From: Nocardia sp. NBC_01730
Lineage (GTDB): Bacteria > Actinomycetota > Actinomycetes > Mycobacteriales > Mycobacteriaceae
Length of the DNA: 64,000 bases
Assembly: GCF_035920445.1 (NCBI RefSeq)
Contig: NZ_CP109162.1
Coordinates: 434,001-498,000 of the forward strand
Reading direction: 5' to 3'
Under the pieces are notes generated by a model. It worked only from the letters and a program-made list of their open reading frames with translations, had not been told where the DNA came from and ran no database searches. The translations under genes and the position numbers were made by a program. Below, piece by piece: positions 1 to 8,488 of this stretch; positions within the stretch are counted from its first letter, which is position 1; every line of letters starts with the position of its first letter.

Positions 1-597
1 GCCATCGCCACGCACGGTGCGGTGAAGCTGATCTCCAGTTATGCACCGGAATTGGCGGACGTGATCGTCGGCGCCGCGCTGGGCGGCGTGCCCGCCGACT
101 ACGAGATCCTGGCTCGCAGCATGAACGGCAATCTCGCCTCGGCGGTGTTCCTGGGTGCGGTATTCGGGATCGGCCGGGAACGGCCGGAAATCTTGGCCAG
201 GATGAACAATCTCGCCCAGTGGGCGGCCACGTCTCGGCTGAAGGACCTCTGTGGCGGCAGCTTCGGGGTGGTCGGCGTGCTGATGTTGCCGATCGATATT
301 GCCGCTAACATTCCCGATCCGCTGCATTCGGATCTGGCCGCGGACATCTACCGCGTGACCAGGATGGCCGACATGAAATCGGCGACCCCGCTGTACGTCT
401 ACAACGGGGAGCAGGAGTTCTGGATCCCCGCCGAGGGCGCGCGCAACCTCTATCGCGAACAGTGCCGTCTGGGTGTGCCTGCGGTGTACCGGAGTGTGCT
501 CGGCGAGCATGTCATCGCGGCGGCACTCGGCTATCCGGAGGCTATGATCTGGCTGGACGATCGGCTGCGAGGAGTGCCTGCCCCGAGCGAGTGCTGA
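1..597 (+). CDS. Secretory lipase family protein, 5' end cut by the window
   Basis: This is the C-terminal half of a LIP-type (PF03583) secreted triacylglycerol lipase or esterase. The frame is open from base 1, so the true start, signal peptide and nucleophile elbow lie outside the window. The stretch YAPELADVIVGAALGGVPAD is typical of the family, and the late GEHV motif supplies the probable catalytic His. The acid residue of this family usually sits in a G-x-x-D-x-x-x-P motif. Here it reads GEQEFWIP, so Glu replaces Asp; this may be tolerated or may lower activity. The ending, a helix that packs the last Cys, is intact. It would act outside the cell on lipid esters. The next gene is about 200 bases away and unrelated. 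Confidence 0.82.
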   Translation, partial: AIATHGAVKLISSYAPELADVIVGAALGGVPADYEILARSMNGNLASAVFLGAVFGIGRERPEILARMNNLAQWAATSRLKDLCGGSFGVVGVLMLPIDIAANIPDPLHSDLAADIYRVTRMADMKSATPLYVYNGEQEFWIPAEGARNLYREQCRLGVPAVYRSVLGEHVIAAALGYPEAMIWLDDRLRGVPAPSEC

Positions 598-793
598 CGG
601 TTCGCCGGTATTGCCCCAGGACATCCGATGTTGCGGTGTGCCCGGACTGCGGCGATTGATGACCGCCTGCCCTATCCCGGTCGGTCGGTTGCTGCGTGTC
701 CGAACTGCTCGGGGCGGCAGTGCGTCGTCGTCGCGGCTCCGGTACGGTGGGGCCGGTCCAGGCGGGGTGACGCCGGACTCGCGAAAGAGGCAC

Positions 794-1858
794 ATGAACG
801 ACATTACGACCACCGCGTCCGAACAGGCCATGGCGCTGGTGGGGCGGCATTTCCGCATGACCGAGCAGTACGAGGTAGGACGAGAGAAGATCCGGGAGTT
901 CGCGCGGGCCGTGCAGGACGGCCATCCGGCGCACCGGTACGAGGGGGCCGCCGCGGAGCTTGGCTTCGACGGGCTGGTCGCGCCGCTGACCTTCTCCTCC
1001 ATCGTTCTGATGCTGGTGCAGCGCAAGATGTTCGAGTCCTTGCTCACGGGCTACGACCTCGGGCAGGTATTGCAGACCGAACAGTCCATCCGGGTGCATC
1101 GGCCGATAATCGCGGGCGACCAGCTGCAGTGCGACTCCTATATCGAGTCGTTTCGGCAGTTCGGTGACAAGGACTTCATGGTCACCAAGACCGTGCTCAG
1201 CAACCAGCACAAAGAGGTGCTGCAGACCGCCCACACCACCGCGGTGGCGCAGACCGGGGTGGAAATCGCCGCCGACCTGCGCGCTGCGGTCGAGGGCGTG
1301 ATCATGACGGGACAGTCGGCCGGCGACCGGTCCGATGCGGCGGCCGCGCGGGCGAGGGACCAGCACGCGGGCCTGGTCGAGCGATTCGACCAGGTGGCAC
1401 AACAGGATTCGGACGAGCAGCGCAGGCCACCGCGCACCGTTGTCGCCTTCGAGGAGCTGTCGGTCGGTATGGAGCTCGCCCCGCGGACGATGGTCCTCTC
1501 CCGGGGCGATCTGGTGAATTACGCGGGGGTTTCCGGCGATTCGAATCCGATCCACTTCAGCGACCTCGTAGCGAGCAGGGCGGGCCTGCCCGATGTGGTG
1601 TCGCACGGGCTGCTGACGATGGGACTGGGTGCGGGGTATCTCACCGAGTGGCTGGGGGATCCGACCACCGTGACGAATTACGGAGTTCGGTTCGCCGGGT
1701 TCGCGCCAGTGCCTGCCACCAAGGCCAGCGCGATCGAATTCCGCGGCCGCGTCAAGGAATTGGACCTGGTCCGCCGCGCCGCCACCATCGCACTGTCTGC
1801 GACGTGCGACGGGCGCAAGCTGTTCGGCCGCGCGACGGCGGAGGTGCTGCTGCGCTGA
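794..1858 (+). CDS. Fused HadA/HadB-like (3R)-hydroxyacyl dehydratase (MaoC family)
   Basis: A 354-residue double hot-dog protein. The N-terminal half (about residues 15-150) looks like the FAS1-like dehydratase domain of HadA, with EVGREKIREFA and GHPAHRY. The C-terminal half (about 215-345) is a MaoC hydratase with the motif YAGVSGDSNPIHFSD, whose Asp and His form the catalytic pair. In mycolate producers HadA and HadB are separate subunits of the FAS-II dehydratase; here both are in one chain. The ATG at 794 follows a GA-rich stretch and removes a non-conserved upstream extension. A paralogue with the same order lies at 50442-51497. Likely substrates are 3-hydroxyacyl thioesters; whether ACP or CoA carries them cannot be seen. 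Confidence 0.85.
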   Translation: MNDITTTASEQAMALVGRHFRMTEQYEVGREKIREFARAVQDGHPAHRYEGAAAELGFDGLVAPLTFSSIVLMLVQRKMFESLLTGYDLGQVLQTEQSIRVHRPIIAGDQLQCDSYIESFRQFGDKDFMVTKTVLSNQHKEVLQTAHTTAVAQTGVEIAADLRAAVEGVIMTGQSAGDRSDAAAARARDQHAGLVERFDQVAQQDSDEQRRPPRTVVAFEELSVGMELAPRTMVLSRGDLVNYAGVSGDSNPIHFSDLVASRAGLPDVVSHGLLTMGLGAGYLTEWLGDPTTVTNYGVRFAGFAPVPATKASAIEFRGRVKELDLVRRAATIALSATCDGRKLFGRATAEVLLR

Positions 1859-2210
1859 ACAGCGCAGCCGTGGGCTCGGCGAAGCCTGCGGCTGGCGCTC
1901 GGCGGCCGGAAGCAGGCGGTGGCGCTCCGCAACAGTCACACGACCCGTGGACTGATCCGCCGTGGTCGGGTGTTCGGGCGCAACCGGACTCGAGCGCCAC
2001 CAGTCGTGCGGCGAGAGCGCGCATGCCGGTTGCGCCGGGTGAGCGCGAACAGCCAGGGCCGTCGCATCTCTTGGGCCCCGGTGTTCCGGTCCGCGCTCGG
2101 ACGTGTCATAAGGCGTCCGGAGTGCACTTGCGAACGCATAACTGCGAAAATTCTTCGAACCGAGCGGTTTCGGTCTGGAATGTGGACGATCCACATGAAA
2201 GACTCGGTGA
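1859..2210. other. Intergenic stretch, no gene seen
   Basis: About 350 bases between the dehydratase and the XRE regulator. The right end (from about 2100) is less GC-rich and probably carries the promoter of the regulator gene. I see no convincing reading frame or structured element. Confidence 0.5.
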
Positions 2211-3152
2211 ATGCGTGCTTCGGTAGTGCGGCATCACAACGAATCCGTCGCTCTCGGAACAACTCCGGCCGGCGAGGGCGGCCCGACCGTCCTGCGGATG
2301 ATTCTCGGCGGGCGAATGCGGCGACTGCGGGAGGCGTGCGGTATCTCGCTCGAGAACGCGGGCGAGGCGATCCGGGGTTCGCATTCCAAGATCAGCAGGC
2401 TCGAACTGGGCCGCACCGGATTCCGGGAACGCGACCTGGTCGATTTGCTCGATCTGTACGGGATCATCGACGAAGACGAGCGCGCCGAGTTCAAGCAGCT
2501 GGCCAAGCAGGCCAATACTTCGGGCTGGTGGCATCGCGATACCGACTGGCTGCCGAAGTGGTTCGACACCTACCTGGGCTTGGAGCAGGCGGCGCAGTTG
2601 ATCCGTTGCTATGAGCCGCGCGTGGTCCCCGAGCTTTTGCAGACTCCGGACTACGCCCGCGCGCTCATGGTTCTCGCCCACCCGAACGAGGACGAGGAAT
2701 CGATCGAACGGCGGGTGGCGCTGCGGATGCGGCGCCAGGAGATCCTGACCCGACCGGATCCGCCGCAGTTGTGGCTGATCGTCGAGGAGGCGGCGCTGCG
2801 CCGCGGGATCGGCGGATCGCAGGTGTGGCTCGCGCAGTTGGACCACGTGCTGCGCGCCACGGACAAATCGAACATCACCGTGCAGGTGCTGGCCGACCAT
2901 GTCGGCGGGCCGGCACTCGCCGACGGCGCGTTCACCATGCTGCGCTTCGCCGAGTCGGATCTGCCGGACATCGTCTATCTTCAGCAGCTCACCGGTGCGC
3001 TCTATCTGGACAAGGGCGCCGATCTCGCCGCGTACCGTGCCGTCGCGAACCTGCTCTCGGTCCACGCCGCGCCGCCCGAATACACCAGCCAACTGATCGC
3101 GGCACTGCGGGAACGCCATCCACCGACTCTGGATCAGCCGTCCGACATCTGA
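2211..3152 (+). CDS. XRE-family regulator with DUF5753 domain
   Basis: A 313-residue protein with an N-terminal helix-turn-helix (about residues 30-85; RMRRLREACGISLENAGEAI then SHSKISRLELGRTGFRERD) followed by a DUF5753 domain (about 105-280). Hallmarks of the latter are YEPRVVPELLQTPDYARAL, RMRRQEIL and ITVQVLADHVG. These proteins are abundant in filamentous actinomycetes and usually sit next to a small DUF397 protein. No DUF397 gene is visible here. Instead a decayed partial copy of this gene's 3' half follows directly. The ATG at 2211 gives the longest form; an internal GTG near 2226 would trim only the first few residues. A DNA-binding role is expected; its targets cannot be deduced. Confidence 0.88.
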   Translation: MRASVVRHHNESVALGTTPAGEGGPTVLRMILGGRMRRLREACGISLENAGEAIRGSHSKISRLELGRTGFRERDLVDLLDLYGIIDEDERAEFKQLAKQANTSGWWHRDTDWLPKWFDTYLGLEQAAQLIRCYEPRVVPELLQTPDYARALMVLAHPNEDEESIERRVALRMRRQEILTRPDPPQLWLIVEEAALRRGIGGSQVWLAQLDHVLRATDKSNITVQVLADHVGGPALADGAFTMLRFAESDLPDIVYLQQLTGALYLDKGADLAAYRAVANLLSVHAAPPEYTSQLIAALRERHPPTLDQPSDI

Positions 3153-3189
3153 CAGCGGCTCGAGCGCGCCCAGCCGGTCGGCGTCGATC

Positions 3190-3475
3190 AGGTGTCGCCT
3201 CGCCGTTCGCCTGCGCCGCAAGCCCTGTACCGGCCGGAGCCCCGTAGCTGATGGCCGATCATCGATGAGTTGTGCAGTTGCGCGCGGAGGCACAAACCAC
3301 ACATCACGATCCAGGTCCTGGCCGACCACGTCGGTGACGCCGCCCGCACCCGACTGTGCGTTCACTGTGCCGCGCTTCGCGGAGGCCGACCTGCCCGACG
3401 TCGTCTATTCCCGCAGCTGACCGGCGTGCGCTATATCGACAAGATCGCCGACCCGGACACGTGTCCGGCGCCGGC
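3190..3475 (+). pseudogene. Decayed duplicate of the DUF5753 regulator 3' half
   Basis: Reading across all three forward frames recovers the same order of motifs as in the intact neighbour: RLAVRLRRK (cf. RVALRMRRQ), QALYRPEP then a stop then WPIIDEL (cf. QEILTRPDP and WLIVEE), HITIQVLADHVG, CAFTVPRFAEADLPDVVY (cf. GAFTMLRFAESDLPDIVY) and QLTGVRYIDKIADP. At least two frame changes and two in-frame stops separate the pieces, so no protein is made. It corresponds to about residues 160-270 of the intact copy. It is either a tandem partial duplication or the remains of a second gene of this family. Confidence 0.75.
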
Positions 3476-3646
3476 TCGTCCGGGCTGCCGATGACGGGTG
3501 GCTGATAGATGTCGTCCATCGCGTATCCGGCGTCGAATCCGGCAGTCTCTGCCTCCTGCGCGGGGACACACGCCGAACAACTCGGCGGCTGATTGGGTGT
3601 GGCTGAAGTTGGGCATGTGATAACCGAGACGAATGCTCATGCCCAT
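3470..3646 (-). pseudogene. 5' fragment of a luciferase-like (LLM) F420/flavin oxidoreductase
   Basis: On the minus strand the start of an LLM-class enzyme is recognisable: SIRLGYHMPNFSH and AAELFG in one frame, then AQEAETAGFDAGYAMDDIYQ and PPVIGSPDEP in another. One frameshift lies in the G/C run near 3565. The first beta-alpha unit of the TIM barrel remains, and everything after GSPDEP is lost where the relic meets the DUF5753 relic. No function remains. Confidence 0.7.
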
Positions 3647-3737
3647 CCGACGCTACGTCCGCCGCGGAGTATCGAGCAGGGGCGAACTCACCCAGGTGAA
3701 GGCTGCCATGTCCGGGGTGGCGGAGAAAGGGCAAAGT

Positions 3738-3756
3738 ATTGTCCCATTGAGACAAT
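3738..3756. promoter_or_regulatory. Probable TetR auto-operator
   Basis: A 19-base near-perfect palindrome: left arm ATTGTCCCA, one central base, right arm TGAGACAAT, matching at 8 of 9 positions. It lies about 14 bases before the TetR start, where an autorepressor would block transcription. Confidence 0.6.
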
Positions 3757-3769
3757 AAGGTGGTAAGCT

Positions 3770-4435
3770 GTGCACATGAGCGACGACGGTGTCGATCTCG
3801 ATGGGCGTCGGCTGCGCACGCGGCGTAGCCGGCAGGCGTTGTCGCGCGCCGCCTTCGATCTGCTCACCGAGCGGGGGCTCGGGGCGGTCGCCGTCGAGGA
3901 CATCGCGGTGCGGGCCGGCGTCACCCGACGCACCTTCAGTAGGCATTTCGCCTCCATCGAGGAGGCGATTCTCGGCGACGTCGACCAGGACGTACACCTG
4001 TTCAACGAAGCCCTGTGCCGACGCCCGATCGGCGAGCCGCCCCTGACCGCGTATCACAACGCCGTCCACGACTGGCTGGCCACCGAATACGGCGGAGCCC
4101 GCGCGGCTCTGCTGGCGCGGCGCTGGGCGCTGTTTCAGCGTTTCGAGGACGAACCCGAACTGTTCGCCGGTTATCAGCGCATCCGCATCGATGGGCAGCG
4201 CGAATCGGTACGGATCATCGCGGCGAGGCTGGGGGTGGATCCGCTGATGGATCCACGTCCGGCCGCCGCCGTAGGCGCCGGTGCGGGCATGCTGCTCGCC
4301 GCGTTGCAGACCTGGGCGGCGGGCCCGGACCCGATGGGCCTGCCTGCTCTCGTCGAAGAGTTCTTCGACACCCTTGTCGCTCTCACAACCGAATTCCGGA
4401 ACGAGGAGTCACCGTCATGTCTACCGGGTCGGTGA
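3770..4435 (+). CDS. TetR/AcrR-family transcriptional regulator
   Basis: A 221-residue repressor. The N-terminal helix-turn-helix (about residues 15-65) reads LLTERGLGAVAVEDIAVRAG and TRRTFSRHFASIEEAILGD. The rest is an all-helical ligand-binding domain with no assignable ligand. The GTG at 3770 has AAGGTGG six bases upstream; an ATG two codons later is an alternative start. The near-palindrome at 3738-3756 probably mediates autoregulation. The gene overlaps the downstream membrane-protein gene by 19 bases, so the two are almost certainly one transcript and the membrane protein is a likely target of the regulator. Confidence 0.9.
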   Translation: MHMSDDGVDLDGRRLRTRRSRQALSRAAFDLLTERGLGAVAVEDIAVRAGVTRRTFSRHFASIEEAILGDVDQDVHLFNEALCRRPIGEPPLTAYHNAVHDWLATEYGGARAALLARRWALFQRFEDEPELFAGYQRIRIDGQRESVRIIAARLGVDPLMDPRPAAAVGAGAGMLLAALQTWAAGPDPMGLPALVEEFFDTLVALTTEFRNEESPSCLPGR

Positions 4436-5001
4436 GTATGTACCGCCGGACGTGCCGACGCGTCGGGCTGGACCGTAATCCGCTGCGGCGGAAGGAAGAC
4501 CGCCTGCAAGCCGTGGTCGCCATGTTTCTCGCGCTGGTGTTCTTGCTCGTCGTTCCAGTGCTTGCCGTGACGGTCGGCGGCCGGGTGTACCACGCGGAAA
4601 CAGCCGCGGTGCAAGCTCGAACGGCGCAGCTGCACCAGGTCGACGCGACCGTGATCGAGACCGGCAAGGCGCCGTTGTACGCGCCGATCATGCCCGCGCG
4701 GGTGTCCTGGAAGGATGCCGACAGCGTGACGCACACGGGCGATTACCAGTCGACCACCGTTGTCGAGCCAGGTTCCACGGTCTCGATCTGGTTGAACGAA
4801 GGTGGCACCATCGTCGAGCCGCCGTCCTCGACCCAGGCGGCCAGCAAGGCGGTCCTGCTCACCTCGGGCGCGGCGTTCGGTGTCTTTGTGGTGCTCGCGG
4901 GCAACTATTTCCTGCTGCGTCGCGGCCTGGACCGGCGGCGCCTGCACAAGTGGGAATCGGAATGGACGGCCGCCGATCTCACCTGGGGCGGTCATGGCTG
5001 A
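4417..5001 (+). CDS. Rv1733c-like two-helix membrane protein
   Basis: A 194-residue protein with a basic N-terminus, a first transmembrane helix at about residues 35-55 (AMFLALVFLLVVPVLAVTV), an extracytoplasmic domain of about 90 residues, and a second helix at about 145-165 (AAFGVFVVLAGNYFLLRRG) followed by a basic tail. This layout matches the Rv1733c family of conserved mycobacterial membrane proteins, whose biochemical role is not established. The ATG at 4417 has GAGGAG nine bases upstream and lies inside the preceding TetR gene, implying translational coupling. The family call rests on topology and composition. Confidence 0.75.
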   Translation: MSTGSVSMYRRTCRRVGLDRNPLRRKEDRLQAVVAMFLALVFLLVVPVLAVTVGGRVYHAETAAVQARTAQLHQVDATVIETGKAPLYAPIMPARVSWKDADSVTHTGDYQSTTVVEPGSTVSIWLNEGGTIVEPPSSTQAASKAVLLTSGAAFGVFVVLAGNYFLLRRGLDRRRLHKWESEWTAADLTWGGHG

Positions 5002-5165
5002 GCCGGAGCGTGGCGTGCCCGCCGGGCGCGGGTAGGGACGCGCACCGCGGGCACATCGCGCGCCGGGCTACAACGTGGCGAACGAAGAGGCCCGGCACCG
5101 CTATGACATCAGGGAACCGGGGCGCCCGGTTCGGCGTCGATTACCGGACTTCCCACGGTGGGCCG

Positions 5166-5194
5166 CCGGTTATGTTGTGACACAACCTAACCGG
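5166..5194. terminator. 29-base inverted repeat between convergent genes
   Basis: Arms CCGGTTATGTTGTG and CACAACCTAACCGG surround a single A, with 13 of 14 positions complementary. It lies between the end of the Rv1733c-like gene and the end of the convergent carboxylase gene. A bidirectional terminator is the simplest reading, but the near-zero loop and AT-rich arms also suit a protein-binding site. Confidence 0.5.
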
Positions 5195-5214
5195 ATGGGG
5201 CGGTGGGGATCGGA

Positions 5215-6765
5215 TCAGACCGGGAAGAGGCTGTGCTTGCGCGGATTCGGTTCCACGCTCGCCTCCTTCTCGCGCAGCAGCCGCAGCGCGTGGCGGATCT
5301 CCAGTCTGGTCCGGGAGGGCTCGATCACCGCGTCGATGTAACCGCGCTCGGCCGCGATCCACGGCGTGGCGATGGTCGTGTTGTACTGATCGATCAAGAA
5401 GTCCCGCGCGGCCGCCCGCTGCTCGGCGGGCACCTGGGCGAGCTGGCGCTTGCCGACGATACTCACGGCGCTCTCCGCGCCCATCACCGCGATCCGTGCG
5501 GTGGGCCAGGCCAGGCTGATATCGGCGCCCAGCTGCTTGCAGCCCATCACCGCGTAGCCGCCGCCATAGGCCTTGCGCACCACGACGGTGACGATCGGGA
5601 CGGTCGCCTCGATCACCGCTCGGAAGAACCGTCCGCCGCGTTTGATCACGCCGCTACGCTCCTCCTCGACGCCGGGCAGCACGCCGGGGGTGTCCACGAC
5701 GAAGATCAACGGCAGCCCGTAGACGTTGCACAGCCGGATGAAATGCGTCGCCTTGTCCGAGCACTTGGCGTCGATGGCGCCGCCGAGGGCCAGCGGCTGA
5801 TTCGCGATCACGCCGACGCTGCGTCCATCCACCCTGGCGAAACCGGTGATCAGATTCTGCGCGGTGGCGGCGCTGATCTCGTGGAACTCGCCGTCGTCGA
5901 AGAGGCGCAGCAGGATCTCGTGCATGTCGTAGCCCTCCCGGTCCGAGTCCGGGATGATCGAGTCCAGCTCCAGATCGTGCGAGGTGATCTCCGGCTCGAT
6001 GCCCGGATTGACGATCGGTCCCTGCTCCAGGCAGCTCGACGGCAGGTAGCTCAAATAGGTTCTGGCCCAATCGAACGCGTCCTGCTCGCTGGCGGCGACG
6101 TGGTGAATGGTGCCGTTGGCCGCCTGGACCTGCGCTCCGCCGAGCTCCTCCATGGTCACCTCCGCACCGGTGACTTCTTTGATCACTTCCGGCCCGGTGA
6201 CGAACATGTACGACTTCTCGGTCGCGATCAAGATGTCGGTGTTGACCGGGGCGTAGACCGACCCTGCCGCGCATTTGCCGAGCATGATCGACACCTGCGG
6301 CACGAAGCCGGACAGCCGTTCCTGGCGGCGGCTCATGAGCGCGTACCAGGCCAGCGATGTGACCGCGTCCTGGATGCGGGCGCCGCCCGAGTCGTTGATC
6401 GCGACCACTGGGCAAGCGTTGTCGGTGGCGAAGTCCAGCGCCTTGGCGACCTTGCGACCGAACATCTCCCCGACGGAGCCGCCGAACACGGTCTGGTCGT
6501 GCGCGATCACCACGACGGGCCTACCGTCGATGCGGCCTCGGCCGGTCACCACGCCGTCGCCGTACATGGCATCGGATGTACCCGGCTGGCGCACCAGTGC
6601 GCCGATCTCCACGAAGCTGCCTGGGTCGAGGAGTGCACGCACCCGTTCCCGCGCGCTCGGAATGCCCTTGCTCTTGCGTTTCGCGATTCCGGTTTCGCCG
6701 GCGGGTTCGTCGGCCAGCTCGAGGATCCCTCGCAGCTCGTCCAGCTTCTCTCGCGTACCGCTCAT
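5215..6765 (-). CDS. Acyl-CoA carboxylase, carboxyltransferase (beta) subunit
   Basis: A 516-residue AccD/PccB-type subunit. It moves CO2 from carboxybiotin to an acyl-CoA, feeding malonyl-CoA or methylmalonyl-CoA into lipid synthesis or propionyl-CoA use. The two crotonase folds are clear: an N-terminal half with [25 protein letters not shown] and [19 protein letters not shown], and a C-terminal half with [26 protein letters not shown] and [16 protein letters not shown]. Length is normal and no key motif is broken. No biotin-carrier alpha subunit is adjacent, so it must pair with one encoded elsewhere. Substrate (propionyl-, acetyl- or long-chain acyl-CoA) cannot be assigned by eye, so no AccD number is given. 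The biotin operon 14 kb away would supply its cofactor. Confidence 0.93.
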   Translation of the reverse strand: MSGTREKLDELRGILELADEPAGETGIAKRKSKGIPSARERVRALLDPGSFVEIGALVRQPGTSDAMYGDGVVTGRGRIDGRPVVVIAHDQTVFGGSVGEMFGRKVAKALDFATDNACPVVAINDSGGARIQDAVTSLAWYALMSRRQERLSGFVPQVSIMLGKCAAGSVYAPVNTDILIATEKSYMFVTGPEVIKEVTGAEVTMEELGGAQVQAANGTIHHVAASEQDAFDWARTYLSYLPSSCLEQGPIVNPGIEPEITSHDLELDSIIPDSDREGYDMHEILLRLFDDGEFHEISAATAQNLITGFARVDGRSVGVIANQPLALGGAIDAKCSDKATHFIRLCNVYGLPLIFVVDTPGVLPGVEEERSGVIKRGGRFFRAVIEATVPIVTVVVRKAYGGGYAVMGCKQLGADISLAWPTARIAVMGAESAVSIVGKRQLAQVPAEQRAAARDFLIDQYNTTIATPWIAAERGYIDAVIEPSRTRLEIRHALRLLREKEASVEPNPRKHSLFPV

Positions 6766-7312
6766 ATGTGGTATTTCGCCCTTCGAACTCGTCGCCTCGC
6801 CGTATGGGCGCGGCGCTCGATTTTATCGGTGGTGAGACCCGCCGCACACGCGTTGGGATGATCTCATGAGACGGCTCGCAGGATTGCCCGCCACGCCCGT
6901 GGCTCATGGCACGAGCCGGATCGGCCGCGGCGCGCGGCGATTTGCGCAACTTACCAGTCGCGGGCCATCGCGACGATGAACGGTCCCGACGACGTCGCGG
7001 GGGCTTGTCCGCGGCCGTCGGGACGGCTCAGGGGTGACCACCGCCGCAGCGCCGGAATGCGCGGTCGGTGTTGTGTCACACGCTGTCGGAAAACCGGGAA
7101 ATCGCCAGGATCGGAAATTCGCGAAGCCGAAACGAGGCGCCGCGGAAATTGTGACAGCCTGACGCGCCGAGTGCCTCGGAATCTGCTCGAGTGCTTGTGG
7201 TTCAGCCCAACTGCGACCGTGAACTCTGATGACTTCCGTGATACTTTCGAGCATATCTCGATTCCATCACGATCTGTCGCTAAGATTCGGGAGGCATGAT
7301 GGGCATGCAGCT
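6766..7312. other. Divergent intergenic region, 550 bases
   Basis: This separates the carboxylase (minus) from the antigen-85-like esterase (plus). On the minus strand TAAAAT, about 55 bases from the carboxylase start, is a candidate -10. A 10-base palindrome TCTCATGAGA lies near 6863. No further gene is convincing. Confidence 0.4.
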
Positions 7313-8443
7313 GTGACCACCGTGTCTCGACGAGCTGGAGGTCCGTGCGCGGTGGTTCGAGGAACAGCGCGAGCTCGCCGCGGCCGGTCGAGCAGAACGG
7401 GCTGCCGCGGCAGGAGGAGTCTCCGAGTGCTGATCACGGTGGCGGCGATGGCGGTCGCCTCGGCGACTGCTGCGACCGTGCTTGCCGAGCCGATGCCGCC
7501 GCCCACACCGCCACCCGCCGTCGATCCAGCGATGACCAGGACCGGTCTGATCTCGCTCGAGCAGGTCGCGCCGCAGCGTGAGCGATTGTCGATCGCCTCG
7601 GCGGCGATGCGCCGCAGCATCACCGTCGACGTCCTACGCGGCAGCGGAGCGGCGCCTCGGCCGGTGCTGTACTTGCTCGACGGCGTCGATGGCGACGCCA
7701 CCTCCGCCTGGCTGACCAAGGGCAGGGCGGCGGAGTTCTTCGCGGACAAACCGGTCGACGTGGTGCTGACCGCCGGCGGCACCGGCAGCATGTACAGCGA
7801 CTGGGTCCGCCACGACACCGGGCTGGGGCTCAATCGCTGGGAGACCTTCCTCACAACCGAGCTTCCGCCGATCGTGGAATCGCTGCTGCGCTCGGACGGC
7901 AGACGGGCGATCGCCGGCGTGTCGATGGGGGCACAGGCGGCGATCATGTTGGCCCAGCGCCACCCCGGCTGGTACCGCGCCGTCGCCGGGATGAGCGGGT
8001 GCTATTCCACCGCCGACCCACTCGGCCACGCCGTCACCACCATCACGGTCGCCTCACGTGGCGGCGACGTCGACAACCTCTGGGGCCCGCCGACCTCACC
8101 TGAATGGGCCGCGCACGACAGCCTGCTGCACGCCGAAGTGCTGCGCGGCACCGCGATCTACCTCTCGGCAGCCACCGGCCTTCCCACCGGCGCCGACCTG
8201 GTGGCGGTGGCGAACTCGCCGACGATCGTGGACGCGCTGGCGACCGCGGGCGGCGGCGCGGCACTCGAGGCGGGGGCACGGTCGTGTACCGAGCTGTTCG
8301 CCGCTCGGCTCGCCGCACTCCGGATTCCCGCCGTGGTGGAATACCCGGCCGACGGAATGCACACCTGGCCGGATTTCGAGGCACAGCTGCCGAGGGCGTG
8401 GCAGGTGCTGGCGCAGGCGCTGGATCTGCCGAAGTCCAAGTGA
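7313..8443 (+). CDS. Secreted antigen-85-like esterase / mycolyltransferase family
   Basis: A PF00756-type alpha/beta hydrolase of about 376 residues. A basic N-region and hydrophobic stretch (LRVLITVAAMAVASATAATV) ending in LAEP look like a Sec signal peptide, so the protein should act in the cell envelope. The core shows VLYLLDGVDG, the nucleophile elbow GVSMGAQAA, GMSGCYS and the late His motif GMHTWPDF, the order found in antigen 85 mycolyltransferases that move mycolates between trehalose and arabinogalactan. Start choice is weak: GTG 7313 is used, but GTG 7322 is also possible and neither has a good ribosome site. It could instead be a plain esterase. Confidence 0.78.
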   Translation: MTTVSRRAGGPCAVVRGTARARRGRSSRTGCRGRRSLRVLITVAAMAVASATAATVLAEPMPPPTPPPAVDPAMTRTGLISLEQVAPQRERLSIASAAMRRSITVDVLRGSGAAPRPVLYLLDGVDGDATSAWLTKGRAAEFFADKPVDVVLTAGGTGSMYSDWVRHDTGLGLNRWETFLTTELPPIVESLLRSDGRRAIAGVSMGAQAAIMLAQRHPGWYRAVAGMSGCYSTADPLGHAVTTITVASRGGDVDNLWGPPTSPEWAAHDSLLHAEVLRGTAIYLSAATGLPTGADLVAVANSPTIVDALATAGGGAALEAGARSCTELFAARLAALRIPAVVEYPADGMHTWPDFEAQLPRAWQVLAQALDLPKSK

Positions 8444-8488
8444 AACGGCGCCGCGGAATCCGTGCGGAGTCGTGGCGTTGACACCGGT

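Noticed and set aside
542..2194. A 550-codon minus-strand frame
   Set aside because: It is antisense to the lipase end and the dehydratase, with shadow-like Arg/His/Pro-rich composition and no domain.
5203..6861. A 552-codon plus-strand frame opposite the acyl-CoA carboxylase gene
   Set aside because: It is the mirror of a highly conserved gene in GC-rich DNA and has no domain or ribosome site.
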